A stretch of DNA of 64,000 bases, taken from NCBI GenBank assembly GCA_028274465.1, contig CM051458.1:81736085-81800084 (forward strand), given 5' to 3'. The translations under genes were made by a program, and so were the position numbers. This DNA comes from Plantago ovata. Lineage: Eukaryota; Streptophyta; Magnoliopsida; Lamiales; Plantaginaceae. How positions within the stretch are numbered: position 1 is the stretch's first letter; every line of letters begins with the position of its first letter. A model generated the notes under the pieces. The model saw only the letters and a program-made list of their open reading frames with translations, was not told where the DNA came from and made no database searches. Shown in pieces: positions 37,001 through 47,653 of the stretch.

Positions 37001-37315
37001 TGGGTCATCAGTCTCTATAAAACTGAAAAGTTAGAACCGTTGGATGATGCTAAAGAAATACTCAAGTCAGCCCGACTGAGAGTTGAGACAGAGACGCCAA
37101 AGTTAGTATGCATTGATATCATTGAAGCGGGTATAGTATCAAACCCTCATGATGCCTTGTGGAAGGTAAAGTACAAGAACTATTCTCTTTTCTTTTTTCT
37201 CTTTTCTGTGATGCATGACCGCGGTTTAACATAATAATTTTATTTTCCTTATCAGGAAGCAGAAGCCCAAGAGAAACTTCAACAATCAAGTACATTTCGG
37301 ACTTCAATTTCAAAG
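34010..37315 (+). CDS. Enoyl-CoA hydratase/isomerase-like gene (MFP N-terminal type), 9 exons
   Basis: Crotonase-fold protein most like the N-terminal hydratase part of plant peroxisomal beta-oxidation multifunctional proteins (AIM1/MFP2). Exons: 34010-34100, 34348-34419, 34770-34838, 34921-34969, 35063-35130, 35852-35924, 36740-36795, 36875-37165 and 37256-37315, all GT..AG. Visible blocks: AVVSINNTPLD, oxyanion loop FCGGFEL, KKPVVAAIEG, GCGLEIAL, PGFGGTQRLPRLVGLAKS. Two oddities. The segment before PGFGG lacks about three residues, and the usual PE carrying the catalytic Glu reads QY. Exon 4 to exon 5 is out of frame by one base, explained by an extra A in the 7-A run at 35067-35073 (mutation or sequencing error). 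The dehydrogenase half of a true MFP is absent. Exon 9 ends in phase 0, ready to join the F-box exon at 38417. Confidence 0.75.
35449..35713. mobile_element. Possible hAT-like MITE in crotonase intron 5
   Basis: The ends aggttttgtttagtgtt and the reverse complement of gctaaacagagcct are inverted. The interior is rich in agctta-type motifs also seen at 26270-26440. No clean target duplication is visible. Confidence 0.4.
36118..36150. repeat. Poly(C) tract followed by (CCA)n
   Basis: About 15 consecutive C bases, then CCA units, in crotonase intron 6. Confidence 0.9.
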
Positions 37316-37815
37316 GTTTTTTTAATTCTTCCTTTTTTTCTTGAATTCTCATTCAACTTATACCTTATGCCTTGCGAGTTGTACACGCCTGCTTGTTGGT
37401 TAGACATTTAGTTCAACACTGTTGCTGTAACATGGTAACAAATCTTTCAATACAATTTGTGTGCTTGTTAAAGAAAATCGGTACGTGTTCAATTTAAACG
37501 TAACTAGCTAATTTATGATTTAAGTCTTGTGGTGCATGTGACTTGAATATTTGTGAGAAGTCATAGTGATTCATTCCGGTTTGCAATATATTGGGGCATT
37601 ATGTAAGGTGTCAAATGGTGTTATGACAATCGGATATTAACAATATAACCTTCTCTGCTGGCTGCTGCTATGCATTTGTCAAAGGAAATATGCACTGGAT
37701 TTGTTAAAAGATAGGGGTTTTCCTGTGGTGTAGTTTGAGTTTGTTTTCATCTTGATTAAGTTACATGTTATCTTCATCTGCATTGTCTGACCACCATAAA
37801 AATAAACAGCAAAAC

Positions 37816-37850
37816 ATCTGCTATGCCTGAAAATTTCAGGCATAGCAGAT
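37816..37850. repeat. Perfect 17-bp palindrome with 1-nt centre
   Basis: Arm atctgctatgcctgaaa at 37816-37832 is the exact reverse complement of 37834-37850. It lies in the putative intron between crotonase exon 9 and the F-box exon. Confidence 0.9.
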
Positions 37851-38416
37851 TAGTCAACTCAAAATCTCTCATACTTTTGTTTATGTTTACTTTGTAATTG
37901 CAGAATTATGAAAATATTAAAATTTTATATTTTCATAATATAAGGTTCAAAAATATATTTTGGGTCTGAATTAGATTAATTCGAAGTCGAACATAAACAG
38001 AGGATAAAAAAAATCAAACAACAAATTTTAGTTTTTTATATTTGTCATAATATAAGTTCTTCAAAAATATATTTTCATAAACCTAGCTTATCTAGTTTTT
38101 TTTTTTTTTTTTTTTTTTCTATAGTTTTCCTTATGATATTGATCAAGGGATAGAAATAACTAAAATCGATAGCAACGGATAATTGACTATTTCTTGATAA
38201 TTTCATTTATTGTTTTCAAGTTTGATGCGTGTTGTTGAGGATGTTGATTTTATGATTTTTATCTGCTATCTTTCTACGTGAAGCAAAAAAACTAGGACAA
38301 AATCAAAAATCTCTCATACTTGCTCTTTTTTTGGAACAAAATTGTATTCCAGTATAAACTTTGAAGTTCTCTCTCAGCCGCCCTACTTACTTTTGTTTAT
38401 GTTTCCTTTGTAACAG

Positions 38417-39541
38417 TATCATGCCCCAGATTTGGCAGAGGACCTGCTCATTGAGATCTTCCAAAAATTACCAACAAAGTCGGTGCTACGATTCAGGACT
38501 ATAGCAAAAGCATTTGACGGTTTGCTAACAAGTCCAGCCTTTAAATCTGCGTACTTGCACTGCGAATCTGAGAGTAAGGAAGGCTTACTACTGGTACGAC
38601 ACTCAACAGAATCCGACTGCTGCATATTATCCTTGCATGATTCCGGTTCTGCTAATTTAGACAGCGACACTGAGCCTATGCAAATACCCACCCATCCCTG
38701 CAACCCTGACATGCTTTGCTCCCATAACTCCTGTTACTTGCGTACTTTTAATGGGCTAAGATCTACCAATGGATTGGTTCTACTGGTGGATCACCAGAAT
38801 ATCTCTGTTTGCAACCCCGGATTAAGACAAACCAAAATTATCGAAGTCTGTCCCTTTTCGGATGATATAGGTTATTATGGTTCTGATCCCCATGCTTCAA
38901 GGCTTGTCGTTTCGTCCTGGGGGTTTGGAAACAACAATGACCCTGATTATTTCATTGTACATCTACAAATATTAATGGTGCAAAACTACTATAATTTTAG
39001 AGCACATCTGTTTGAATCCACTACTGATACATGGAGAGAGATTGATGACAAGGGGGTAATTTTTGGATTTGCAAAATCTCATCACTTCTTCAGTGATGTT
39101 TGCCATTGGAACACCAAAGCTCTAATTCACCATCAACGTAATGCAATTCTCACATTTAAACTAGAGGGTGAAGTATTTGGGAAGATGGAGTATCCTATTG
39201 GTCTCTCTAGTTTGGCACCATCCTTGTTGACCCTCAAAGGGTGTCTTGCTGTGGCTTGTGGTCAACAAGGATATCGAGTATCACGTCAATATGATATTTG
39301 GGTGATGAAGGAATATGGTACACCAGAATCGTGGACAATGGTACGTGTAGTAGGGCCATTTGATGAGATCCGCCCTTTGTTCTTTGGTAAGCATGGTATG
39401 CTGGTTGAAACAGAAACTGGGGAGTTGGCGTGGTGTTCAATGCATTCAAGTTCAAGTGAACTCAGGAGACTTCCAATCCAGGGGATAAAAGGCACATCAA
39501 CCATGTCAACATACCACAGAAGCCTATTCAGTATTCGGTAA
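38417..39541 (+). CDS. F-box protein exon with F-box-associated (FBA) domain
   Basis: 374 codons plus stop. The F-box lies at the N-terminus (about 38429-38560: DLAEDLLIEIFQKLPTKSV). The FBA/beta-propeller region contains NGLRSTNGLVLLVD, LTFKLEGEVFGK and YDIWVMKEYG. Such proteins select substrates for SCF ubiquitin ligases by binding SKP1 through the F-box. There is no ATG before the F-box in this frame: an in-frame TAA is at 38411-38413, and a strong acceptor (pyrimidine-rich, ending aacag at 38416) sits exactly between stop and coding. Read as an exon, it joins crotonase exon 9 in phase 0 (37315 to 38417). A separate gene with a missing first exon or a non-AUG start is the alternative. A decayed relative is at 63109-64000. 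Confidence 0.85.
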   Translation, partial: YHAPDLAEDLLIEIFQKLPTKSVLRFRTIAKAFDGLLTSPAFKSAYLHCESESKEGLLLVRHSTESDCCILSLHDSGSANLDSDTEPMQIPTHPCNPDMLCSHNSCYLRTFNGLRSTNGLVLLVDHQNISVCNPGLRQTKIIEVCPFSDDIGYYGSDPHASRLVVSSWGFGNNNDPDYFIVHLQILMVQNYYNFRAHLFESTTDTWREIDDKGVIFGFAKSHHFFSDVCHWNTKALIHHQRNAILTFKLEGEVFGKMEYPIGLSSLAPSLLTLKGCLAVACGQQGYRVSRQYDIWVMKEYGTPESWTMVRVVGPFDEIRPLFFGKHGMLVETETGELAWCSMHSSSSELRRLPIQGIKGTSTMSTYHRSLFSIR

Positions 39542-40300
39542 TTAGCCAATCAATCTCTGCTTTTTTACTTGTTGTGCATTTTGTTTTTCACTAGTATCCG
39601 TGCTTCTTTATTTTTACTAAACACTGGCACAAATTTTTTTATGTGTTCTCTATGTTAATTTTATTGCTTTTGTGCATAACTATGTAACCTGTTTTTGGAA
39701 AGTTGGTTTGCCAAATGTTTTAACTTCTGCCTAGATTTCCCATTGCTTGTAAACGCTATTGCACTGTCATCTTCTCATTATCTGCTTCTTTTAGCTTATT
39801 TTTCATCATTCATAATTTCTAGTTCGTAAGGTTAGAAAAGGCACCACGCTTAAAAGCTATCCCACATTTGACATTTATAATAGTCTTCATTTATTCTACC
39901 TTAGTCTTTTTGCGTTCTGACTTCTGATTTGGTTGTTTTTGTTAACTTGTCCACATAACACTGAAACGAGGAATATGTTATGGTTCTCTTTTGGGGGTGT
40001 CTGCACAGGGTTGTTTTGTCTTAGTATAGACATCAGCTCATCTATATGTAGATGCATCTTTTCATCAATGTACTCTGAGTTCATAGGAGTGAAATCCTGG
40101 TTGTACGAACATGCTTGCGGAGTTTTATTTGAACCAACATATTTCCGTCCCACTAATAACAAAGTAAAATAAAAATGGAAACATTCAGATGCCAGTTTTG
40201 CTTACTTTGTTTCAAAAAAATATTCAGATGCCTGTTATTTGTGATCTCCGTTGCGATAACAGCTGGTAAAAGATATTAATGTTTTTCAAAACTAATTCAG
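39542..40300. other. 3' flank of the F-box gene
   Basis: Non-coding. No repeat ends or RNA genes recognised. Confidence 0.5.
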
Positions 40301-40444
40301 TTGATGTAGAGAGGCATGCAAGAGACTTCATGGAGGCTGCCAAAAAGCTCCAGCTCTATTTCATTGGACTGCAGCGAGAAGACCAACCTACCAGAGTTGA
40401 AAGACCAATTGGAAAATCACAATACTGAGTTAGAAAAGGTGTAA
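40301..40444 (+). pseudogene. Mediator subunit 28-like exon scrap with internal deletion
   Basis: After a good acceptor (actaattcag) the frame reads FMEAAKKLQLYFIGLQRED, which resembles plant MED28, then meets a stop. In the next frame LKDQLENHNTELEKV plus stop resembles the C-terminus of the same protein. The central coiled-coil part appears to be deleted, joining the two ends out of frame. Identity rests on memory of the family. Confidence 0.6.
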
Positions 40445-41235
40445 TGTAATTAGAGGAATGCTAATCTGCAAGGGTATGTCTTCTGTGGGGAGTAAATTTA
40501 TTATTTGTCATCTATGCCCTATTGCCAAGATAATTTCTCTTTTCTATAAGATCATTACTATAACTTTATCTAAGAATTAGAGATTCTTTACTTTCCTGTT
40601 TTGGAAGGAGTTCAAAAACATGATGTTTAAATTGTGATGTGAGAAGCGCGTTTTTACTACAGTCAGATTTTGGAGGTTATATAAAGGGGTATAAGTTGGA
40701 AGCTCAGGTGCTGTGTATGCTCTTTTTGAGAAGATTTTCCTATGAACTTTTATTCTTTTCCCAGTGAATTGTCAAGTGTTCTTGAACACTACACTTAGAG
40801 CCAGTTTCCTTCACTAGGAAAATGAACTTTGACTTTGCTAGCTTTCCTTGTTTTGTTAACTAGGAAAACAGTTAGCCTTGAAACTGTTGAAGTTTGCTCC
40901 AGCTGAAGCAAAATTTGTGCTTTGTGAAACCTTTATTTTTTTTTTTTGTGAAACCTTGATTGATGCGTGTATATATGAAACTAGTTGGGGGAGAGGCTCT
41001 TGAACCTAGTAGTCTTCTGCATGTGTCAACTACACATGCTACTTTACTGGTTTTGGAAGGATACAATATCATGGGAATAAGGAAAGATTTAGTTAGACAA
41101 AAATAGTCTTATTAAGATGCGCCCTGCAACATCATCCAACTTTCTACCTTAACCTTGACAGTAGAAAGAACAAGCTTCACTGCCAGTGAAATTGTATATG
41201 TAATGTAGTTTAATTAGACAGCTCTACCAAGTTGG
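40445..41235. other. Non-coding spacer
   Basis: No gene, RNA or repeat ends recognised in this stretch. Confidence 0.5.
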
Positions 41236-42063
41236 TTCAGAGGTATAGGGATTTGTTGGGTGATGATTTTTACATGTGCAAGTTCCAGGTATGGTAGTAT
41301 ACTCCTCTGGTCCCGCCTTCTTATTATGTTTGATTTTGGGTCTCTTTTTATTTTTATTTTAATTTTTAATATGGCCTGTGGAACGCGTGTGTTGATTGAT
41401 GTTTACAAGGATCCCGCCAGTAAAGTTCATCACGGACAGGCAAAAATCGAAAATGTAATACATATAGGAATTGATTGGTAATGTTAGGAACCAGGGGAAG
41501 CATTGGCATCAGTGGATGCCACGGAAGTTATGAAATCTCTGTTTTCGTTCCGTGGTGGAAAACCTATAATCGTGCCCAAGGAGATAGGAGGACTTAAGGT
41601 GCTGTTCATGGATCCGGCAGAAACTCCCACATGGCTGACTGAAGAGGATATAAGTTACTTTGCGAGCAAGTTCGAGAAAACTGGATTTACTGGAGGGCTG
41701 AATTACTACAGAGCCTTGGATAGGTGCATCTTTAAGCACATCATGCTCTTTTTAGGCTTCTCATCATACTGTGTAGTATGTACTACAGCTAACTTGAATA
41801 TTTGCATTTACTATCACAACCTGGGAATTGACAGCTCCATGGACGGGAGCAAAGATAAAATTACCGGTGAAGTTCATACTTGGCGATCAAGATATAACGT
41901 ACCATGTTCCTGGAGTTAAGGATTATATACACAATGGTGGGTTCGAAAATGATGTGCCGGGGATAGAAGAGGTGGTGGTGATGGAGTGAGTGGCTCATTT
42001 CGTTAACCAAGAGAAGCCAGAGGAAGTCAGCAAGCACATATATGATTTCATTTCCAAGTTCTG
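41236..42063 (+). pseudogene. Epoxide hydrolase pseudogene (copy of 671-1424)
   Basis: A partial duplicate of the gene at 85-1424, starting within its first exon. Exon 1 remnant 41236-41288, exon 2 41488-41723, exon 3 about 41819-42063. The exon 1 donor and exon 2 borders survive. The exon 3 acceptor has changed from cag to cac (41816-41818). A TGA replaces GGA in the catalytic-His region (gtgatggagtgagtggctca). Exon 2 lacks 6 bp. The first intron carries about 85 bp of extra sequence. Nucleophile and oxyanion regions are absent. Confidence 0.9.
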
Positions 42064-42097
42064 ACCGAGTTTATCTACTTTGCATTCCATTATGGCA

Positions 42098-42215
42098 TTA
42101 TCTATGTTTATCCCGTTAGTGTGGATGTTTGTGTGTTGGATTTTCTCTATTGATCCTTAATTTGGACTGATGATGACTGATTTTGGCCCCTTTCATTGAA
42201 ACATGTGCCAATGGA
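42098..42215 (-). pseudogene. 5' scrap of the second epoxide hydrolase fused to the pseudogene tail
   Basis: Directly after the 3' flank of the pseudogene, the sequence matches 4358-4460: the start region and upstream flank of the minus-strand epoxide hydrolase (gatgtttgtgtgttggattt). The two convergent genes are thus joined with everything between them missing. The same scrap is at 13637-13705. Confidence 0.8.
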
Positions 42216-42221
42216 TACGGA

Positions 42222-42475
42222 TAGGCGATACATACTGTAGTATACTACTATAGTGTGGTATCATTCAAGCCAGTCTAAAGTTCACAAGGACGGTCGGGAC
42301 AAGGTGCATTTTTTATTTTTTGGAATCCATTTTAAAAATTCAAAGTTTTTGGACCAATTATAGGATGAGTGACTTATTGAAAAGTTCATGTTGCACGCTC
42401 GAATGAGGGCAAAGTGTGCTGCTTGAAAAGCTCAAAAAGTTGGGCCTGGACCGATTAGTAGCCTGGGTGTTACAA
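42222..42475 (+). mobile_element. TRIM-like LTR fragment (diverged copy of 13797-14040)
   Basis: Shares ggcgatacatact, a primer-binding-like ggtatcattcaagcc, the block ttcacaagga..cggtcggga, then ggatgagtgac. It ends with gcctgggtgttacaaatac, typical of such LTR ends. Confidence 0.45.
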
Positions 42476-42479
42476 ATAC

Positions 42480-44990
42480 GATATAAAATACAGTTTTTCA
42501 AAATAAAGAAATGATTTAATTACAAATTAGTTAGCGATAAATTTACTATGATAGGAAATAATTCAGTTTTCTTCATTCCGTTCAAAAGGTACATCCTACT
42601 TCTTCAATACATTCACTCATAACCATACATCCTAATCCGTTAGTAAAACTGATTTTTTGTTTGAGTATAATCCAACGAAACTTAATATAATTTAACTGGA
42701 TTAAATTGAATGAAGCTGGATAGAAGAGAGCTGAACATAATTTATTTGTAGAATAAAATAAAACTAATTAAATGTGAACAGAACTCAATGAATTTGAATT
42801 AGACCGAATGGAACTAATATTAATTAATGAATTTACAGAATAGTTTAACTGTTGCTAACTGCTACACTCATATACTAATTTTAGACAATAGCAATAATAT
42901 TATATATTAACGGTAATGATAATGTTTTTCTTTATTTTGGACAAGTATATTAATCAAATTGCATTATACTTGTTATGGTACAATAGTTTCGGTTAGTTAA
43001 GAGTTACATGTAGAATACAATCTAAATTCAAACACTAGTTGTTTATGGTTTCGAGATGGTTTCTATTGTACTCATATAAATACCCCTCATATTTTATTGA
43101 ATTAAATTATCGCATTAGTATTCCACCTTACCTTCACGTGCAGTCACCATTAATCTTAATTCCGGTGGCTTCAACTACGGGTCAAAATATTATCTTTACT
43201 CTTTCTCCTATCTCCGTCTCTCTCTTAATTTTTAACTATATACTCTAATTCATCCCTTGAATTTTCTACTATATGTTATTAAACTGTGATTTTTATTTGA
43301 TGATGCATGTATGTGACAACTGATTGATTCGGAATCTTGCTTCATGGCACGCGATATTTTCTTGGCTGGGGTCATGAAACTGTGCAACCCCTGGACTATT
43401 ATTAGTTCTCCAATTTAAAGATTGACCAATTGGACGATTTGGTTTCGTCAGATGATAAATTTATGCATCCAATTCTAATCACTTGCTCCAGTGAATTCCC
43501 ATGAGATAAGTACTCTTCTCGTATATTTCTTATATGGGTGGATGATTAAGCCGGTCCGGATGAATAAAGCGGTGGACGAAGAAATTGTGGTAGAGTCGTG
43601 TGGTTCAAGGTCTTGATCCTAATTAGTGATCACTTCGTTAGCAACCAAGAGATTACATCCAGGGAAGTTTCTTTTTAATTAATTAAATGTTTTGTACTAT
43701 CCTTTTTGTTTTTTTGTTTTGGCGTTTGTACTAAAATTAAAATTATGTTTTATTGAAGTTGGTTCTACTAATTAACTGTCTCCCGATAATTAATGGCATA
43801 GAGATAGCAACAGTATATTCAAGAAGGCACTTGTTACATGGGCTGTGGTGCCGTTTCCAATACAGGAATTGAAGGAAAATATGTAGAGAAGAAATAAAAT
43901 TTCTTCCAGATGGACCGAGCTGAATGGCTAAATATAGGAGCAAAAATTATGGCTACCGAAGTACTCGTCGAGCTCCGGCTCCATGAATCAGTAACAAGAT
44001 AATATTTTCTTTCTATTTTGTCATATCGATGTTAATTATGTTGTTCTCTGCTCATTCGTTGTTTGTGTCTTTCGTTGTTGATTCCTTTTGTATGATTAAG
44101 TTTTTCAATTACCAAAAGATCAGCACTTTATTCTCTGGAACTTGTGTATGATATAGGCCCCTGAATTTGTTAAAGATCGGCATGATACCTATTGTTGATA
44201 AGTTCTATTAAGGTCGTCTTTGATACTGTCCCCTCGTTATTGATTGTTTGAACCTTGTGATTTGGCATAGTTTGCCTATATTGAAAAGTCACAATGTGGT
44301 CATTGAGTTTTTTTTTCATGAAATATGAATAATTGCAATCAATCATCTTTAATTGTGTGTCTTGTTCAGTTTAGTAGTGCCACGACGCTGTTCTGTGTAT
44401 CACCCATTCTGAACCCTAAGAACATCTGATGCTGCTTTGAGTTGCTTAATTTTTACTTTCTTTGAGAATTGCTGCTTTGAGTTGCTTAATTTTTGTTGGA
44501 AAATATTGAAGAAAACAATGAAGTAAATAATGTCTAGAGGGACATATTTACATAGAGACCATTTCTTAATTAATTACTTGTTAATTGAGAAAAGTAGATA
44601 TATAGTCGAAAGCTATGAAATGAGAGCTTCGAATTGATATATTGTATGCCCAAAACGGACCTTGGGTTAGTGAGGAAGAATTGTTCAAAGTTGGAAACTT
44701 GAGTGGGTTTGTCCCACATTGAAAAAATGCAAAAGGTTTCACTAGTATATAAGATAAGAGCTTACACTTGATGTTCAAGTTGAATAGCTACATGTCTCGA
44801 GAACTGGGTGCAAATCTTGGCCAGATTTGTACACGATCTAGTGAACTATCTTTGAATTTATAGTATTATCACTAACAATTTTTACTTTCTTTGAGAATTA
44901 TACAAATAAATTTTGTTCAGTTCAATTCAGTTTAGTTTTGTTCTGACAAAAAGAACAGTTTCTAGATATGCATACACTCGCATGATCTCG
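42480..44990. other. Non-coding AT-rich spacer
   Basis: About 2.5 kb with no gene recognised. The phrase ctgctttgagttgcttaatt is repeated at about 44430 and 44471, and tttttactttctttgagaat recurs near 44880. Confidence 0.5.
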
Positions 44991-45720
44991 TTGCCAAGCT
45001 GGAGTTTTCTTTTCACAATTGGGCCTTGTACGTTGAGCGCATAACAGCCCACGATAGCCTATAATAATAAGCAACTACGCAAGCATCACATAAGGTTTAA
45101 AAAAAATGGAAAAAGACAAATATTTTATCAAGACATAACTTAAAAAAAAGACCGTGTACAAGGATTGAACGTCAAGAAGAATATAAATCCTTAGGCTAAA
45201 TTTGCTGAGACGTTCTTCCTTGAATGTTGACAGGAGCTCTACACATGGGACAATGCTGCTTCCTCGAAGGAGCCATGTTGTAATACACCCTTGATGATAC
45301 ACATGGCCACAGTCCAAAATCGCGATCTTTCCACCACCTTGTTGATTTAGATAATCATGACAAATAGCGCAAATATCATTCTCATTGTCGGTTCTTGTTT
45401 TGAAATTATCGTAAGGATCCCTTATTTTCAGTCAACTTGATACCACCTCCTCCGATAGAATACTCTCATTAACTTTACGAAAAAGTCTGCGTATGTTATC
45501 AATTGCTGGATCACCGGTATCAACTAAAGACGCCAACACCCGACCACCCGACATTGTTACGTAATACTATAACGATGGATGGGGAGAAGAAAAAAACTTA
45601 ATAAATATCTCTAGCTAATTAACGTAGTGTCTTGCTTCCTACTCATATTATATATATGTGTGTGTGTGTGTTTGTGACTGTTACAAAATTCGAATCGACC
45701 TAGGAATCCGAATACTATTG
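44991..45720. repeat. Segmental duplication, copy 2 (partner 16773-17671)
   Basis: Direct-orientation copy of the RING-H2 locus and flanks with several deletions relative to copy 1. Confidence 0.88.
45195..45554 (-). pseudogene. RING-H2 pseudogene (copy of 17025-17429)
   Basis: Translation starts at 45554. A TGA replaces the Arg codon in the SSRLKI region. The Pro-rich repeat segment is deleted. In the finger, CPIC reads CAIC, and a 2-bp length difference after LLR shifts the frame, losing the last Cys pair. Confidence 0.9.
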
Positions 45721-46144
45721 AGATTAAATTTACACATGAATGTACAATATATATACTAGATTTTATTGGATTACCATATATATTAGTGTATTACCATATC
45801 GATCGGCCATGTTAAGCACTGATAGAAAGGAACACACACCTGCTTTCCTATCTTAATTTTGTTTGAGATCTGACTCCCTTCACCTAAATCTACCGATTCG
45901 CTTGGTCATCAACTCCGCCGCAGTAGGCGTCTTAAATTGGAACCGTTACTCAATTTCTAGCCGCGCCGATGATAGTGCCGGAGCTTTCTGTAAGACAGGT
46001 ACTGCCCTAACACATCTCAGTATTCTACTCATAAATTCATATTTTGAGCTCTAATTGAAGGACTCATCCTTTGATTTAATTGTTTTTGGGTAGGGTATAG
46101 ATAGTGTGGTGTTGCGAAGAAATCATGTGGCATGACCTCATAGA

Positions 46145-46375
46145 AATACAACTCTCCCAAAAGCTTAAGCTATTGGGGAGGAACGGAATCTAGTCATTTA
46201 TATTAATTCTCTAACACTTCCCGCACTCGTAGCCGATTTCAACCTGGAGGCCAATCGAATGGAAATTTAATATGGGATAGAAATCCAACTCTCCCAAAAG
46301 CTTGGGAGCCAAAAACTTAAGCTGTTGGGAGGAACAAAATCTAATCATTTATATTAATTCTCCAATATGCCCTGT
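46145..46375. repeat. Imperfect direct repeat (aactctcccaaaagctt units)
   Basis: Two blocks starting aactctcccaaaagctt, at about 46150 and 46290, each continue through tcatttatattaattctc. These are probably remnants of a small LTR-type element. Confidence 0.55.
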
Positions 46376-46714
46376 GTTTGATGTGTTGGGCGTGGAAAAT
46401 ACGGATGGTAAAAAAACGGTAAGGGGCGAGAGCGTGCTATTGAGGAAGAAATATCCAGCCTCCAGGTAAACCATTTTAGTATTTATGAATTAATTGCATT
46501 TCAATTTTTGGATGGTTTAACATATCCGGCTATGTTGGTGAGTAGCTAAGTATTTGTTGTTTTATTAGAAATATTTATGTCAATTAGATGTTTGGAGCAA
46601 TGTGTATAGTTCTAGGTGTTCTTTAGGTTGAATATGAACTTAGGAAGTGCTCTTATTAGTTTTCAGCTATACAATTGAAACATAATTTCAAGGCTACAAT
46701 AATGTTCTTTCCGG

Positions 46715-46902
46715 TGGATTTTATCATATATATTTTTTTAATAATCGAATCATTACAATTTCACAAGTAGCATTACAAAGCTAGTAATAAACTATAAATA
46801 ATCTCGCACTTGGCGAGAATTGAACACATATGACTTCTAGTGTCATGACACCTCAGTCTAACCAATTGAGCTAAACCTCATTGCTGGATTTTATCATATA
46901 TA
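46715..46902 (-). mobile_element. tRNA-derived SINE with 18-bp target duplication
   Basis: The element 46733-46884 (152 bp, minus strand) has an A-box-like tagctcaattgg and a B-box-like gttcaattc near its 5' end. It ends in an A-rich tail seen as ttttttt on the plus strand. It is flanked by tggattttatcatatata at 46715-46732 and, identical, at 46885-46902. A perfect duplication points to a fairly young insertion. Confidence 0.88.
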
Positions 46903-47442
46903 CAGTATACTTATATGTAACTTGATTTGTTGCATTTACTATGTTGCCGCTTTGATAGCTGAAGAAAACGTTTGGTTACGCAAAAGATGTTTGCTTTATC
47001 TAAGAGTTGTACTCTTAGGAAAATCCATCCTATGACCTATCCAAATCTGACAGGATAGCTAATCTTGATCCATATCCTGATCATCCAGTAAATATTTACA
47101 CGACAAAATTCAAGTTATCATTCATTGATTTGGGAAAGTTGTGATTTATAGGTGGATGACAAGTACTTCTACGCGTGTGCCAACAAGGACAACAAGGTCC
47201 ATGGCTGGGTAAGGTATGCAATGATATATTCCTATGAGATTAGCTAAATAACGACAAAAAAGAATTCCTGTGAGTATTATATATTTGATTAAATAAAATT
47301 AAAAAGTATTATATACTCTAATGGAACGCTATATATAAATGAAAAAATAGAAATATCTTGGTGAATGGGAGTATAAAATTTGGTGAATTACATTTAAGGA
47401 AAATTACAGTTGAGTGTCAAAAACAATAATACATTACATATT

Positions 47443-47630
47443 AATCCATGTCTCTAATAATATATCAACTAAGTCCCACTTTCTAACATCATTACATATT
47501 AGTCCATTCTATTTTTATAATAGTATATCAACTAAATCCATACCTCTAACATCATTACATATTAGTCCATTTTATTTTTATAACAATATATCAACTAAAT
47601 CCAACTCTCTAACATTATTCCATTTTTTTT
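47443..47630. repeat. Tandem repeat, about 62-bp unit, three copies
   Basis: Units contain ctctaacatcattacatatt, then agtccatt, then tatatcaactaaatcca. Confidence 0.85.
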
Positions 47631-47653
47631 CTTATAATCAAAATTAATTTTCG

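Larger units (their letters stand above)
45863..47213 (+). other. Exon-like pieces of an unrecognised gene
   Basis: Three stretches look coding and end at donor-like sites. These are about 45863-45999 (ending tgtaagacag/gtactg), 46386-46464 (ending cctccag/gtaaac) and 47152-47211 (following ttatag, reading DDKYFYACANKDNKVHGW). I do not recognise the product. The tRNA-derived SINE and short repeats interrupt the region, so it may be a broken gene. Confidence 0.3.

Noticed and set aside
34010-37315. Full peroxisomal multifunctional protein
   Set aside because: The dehydrogenase half is absent before the F-box exon.
46733-46884. A functional tRNA gene
   Set aside because: A and B boxes are present but the arms do not close into a cloverleaf, and an A-rich tail plus an 18-bp duplication mark it as a SINE.
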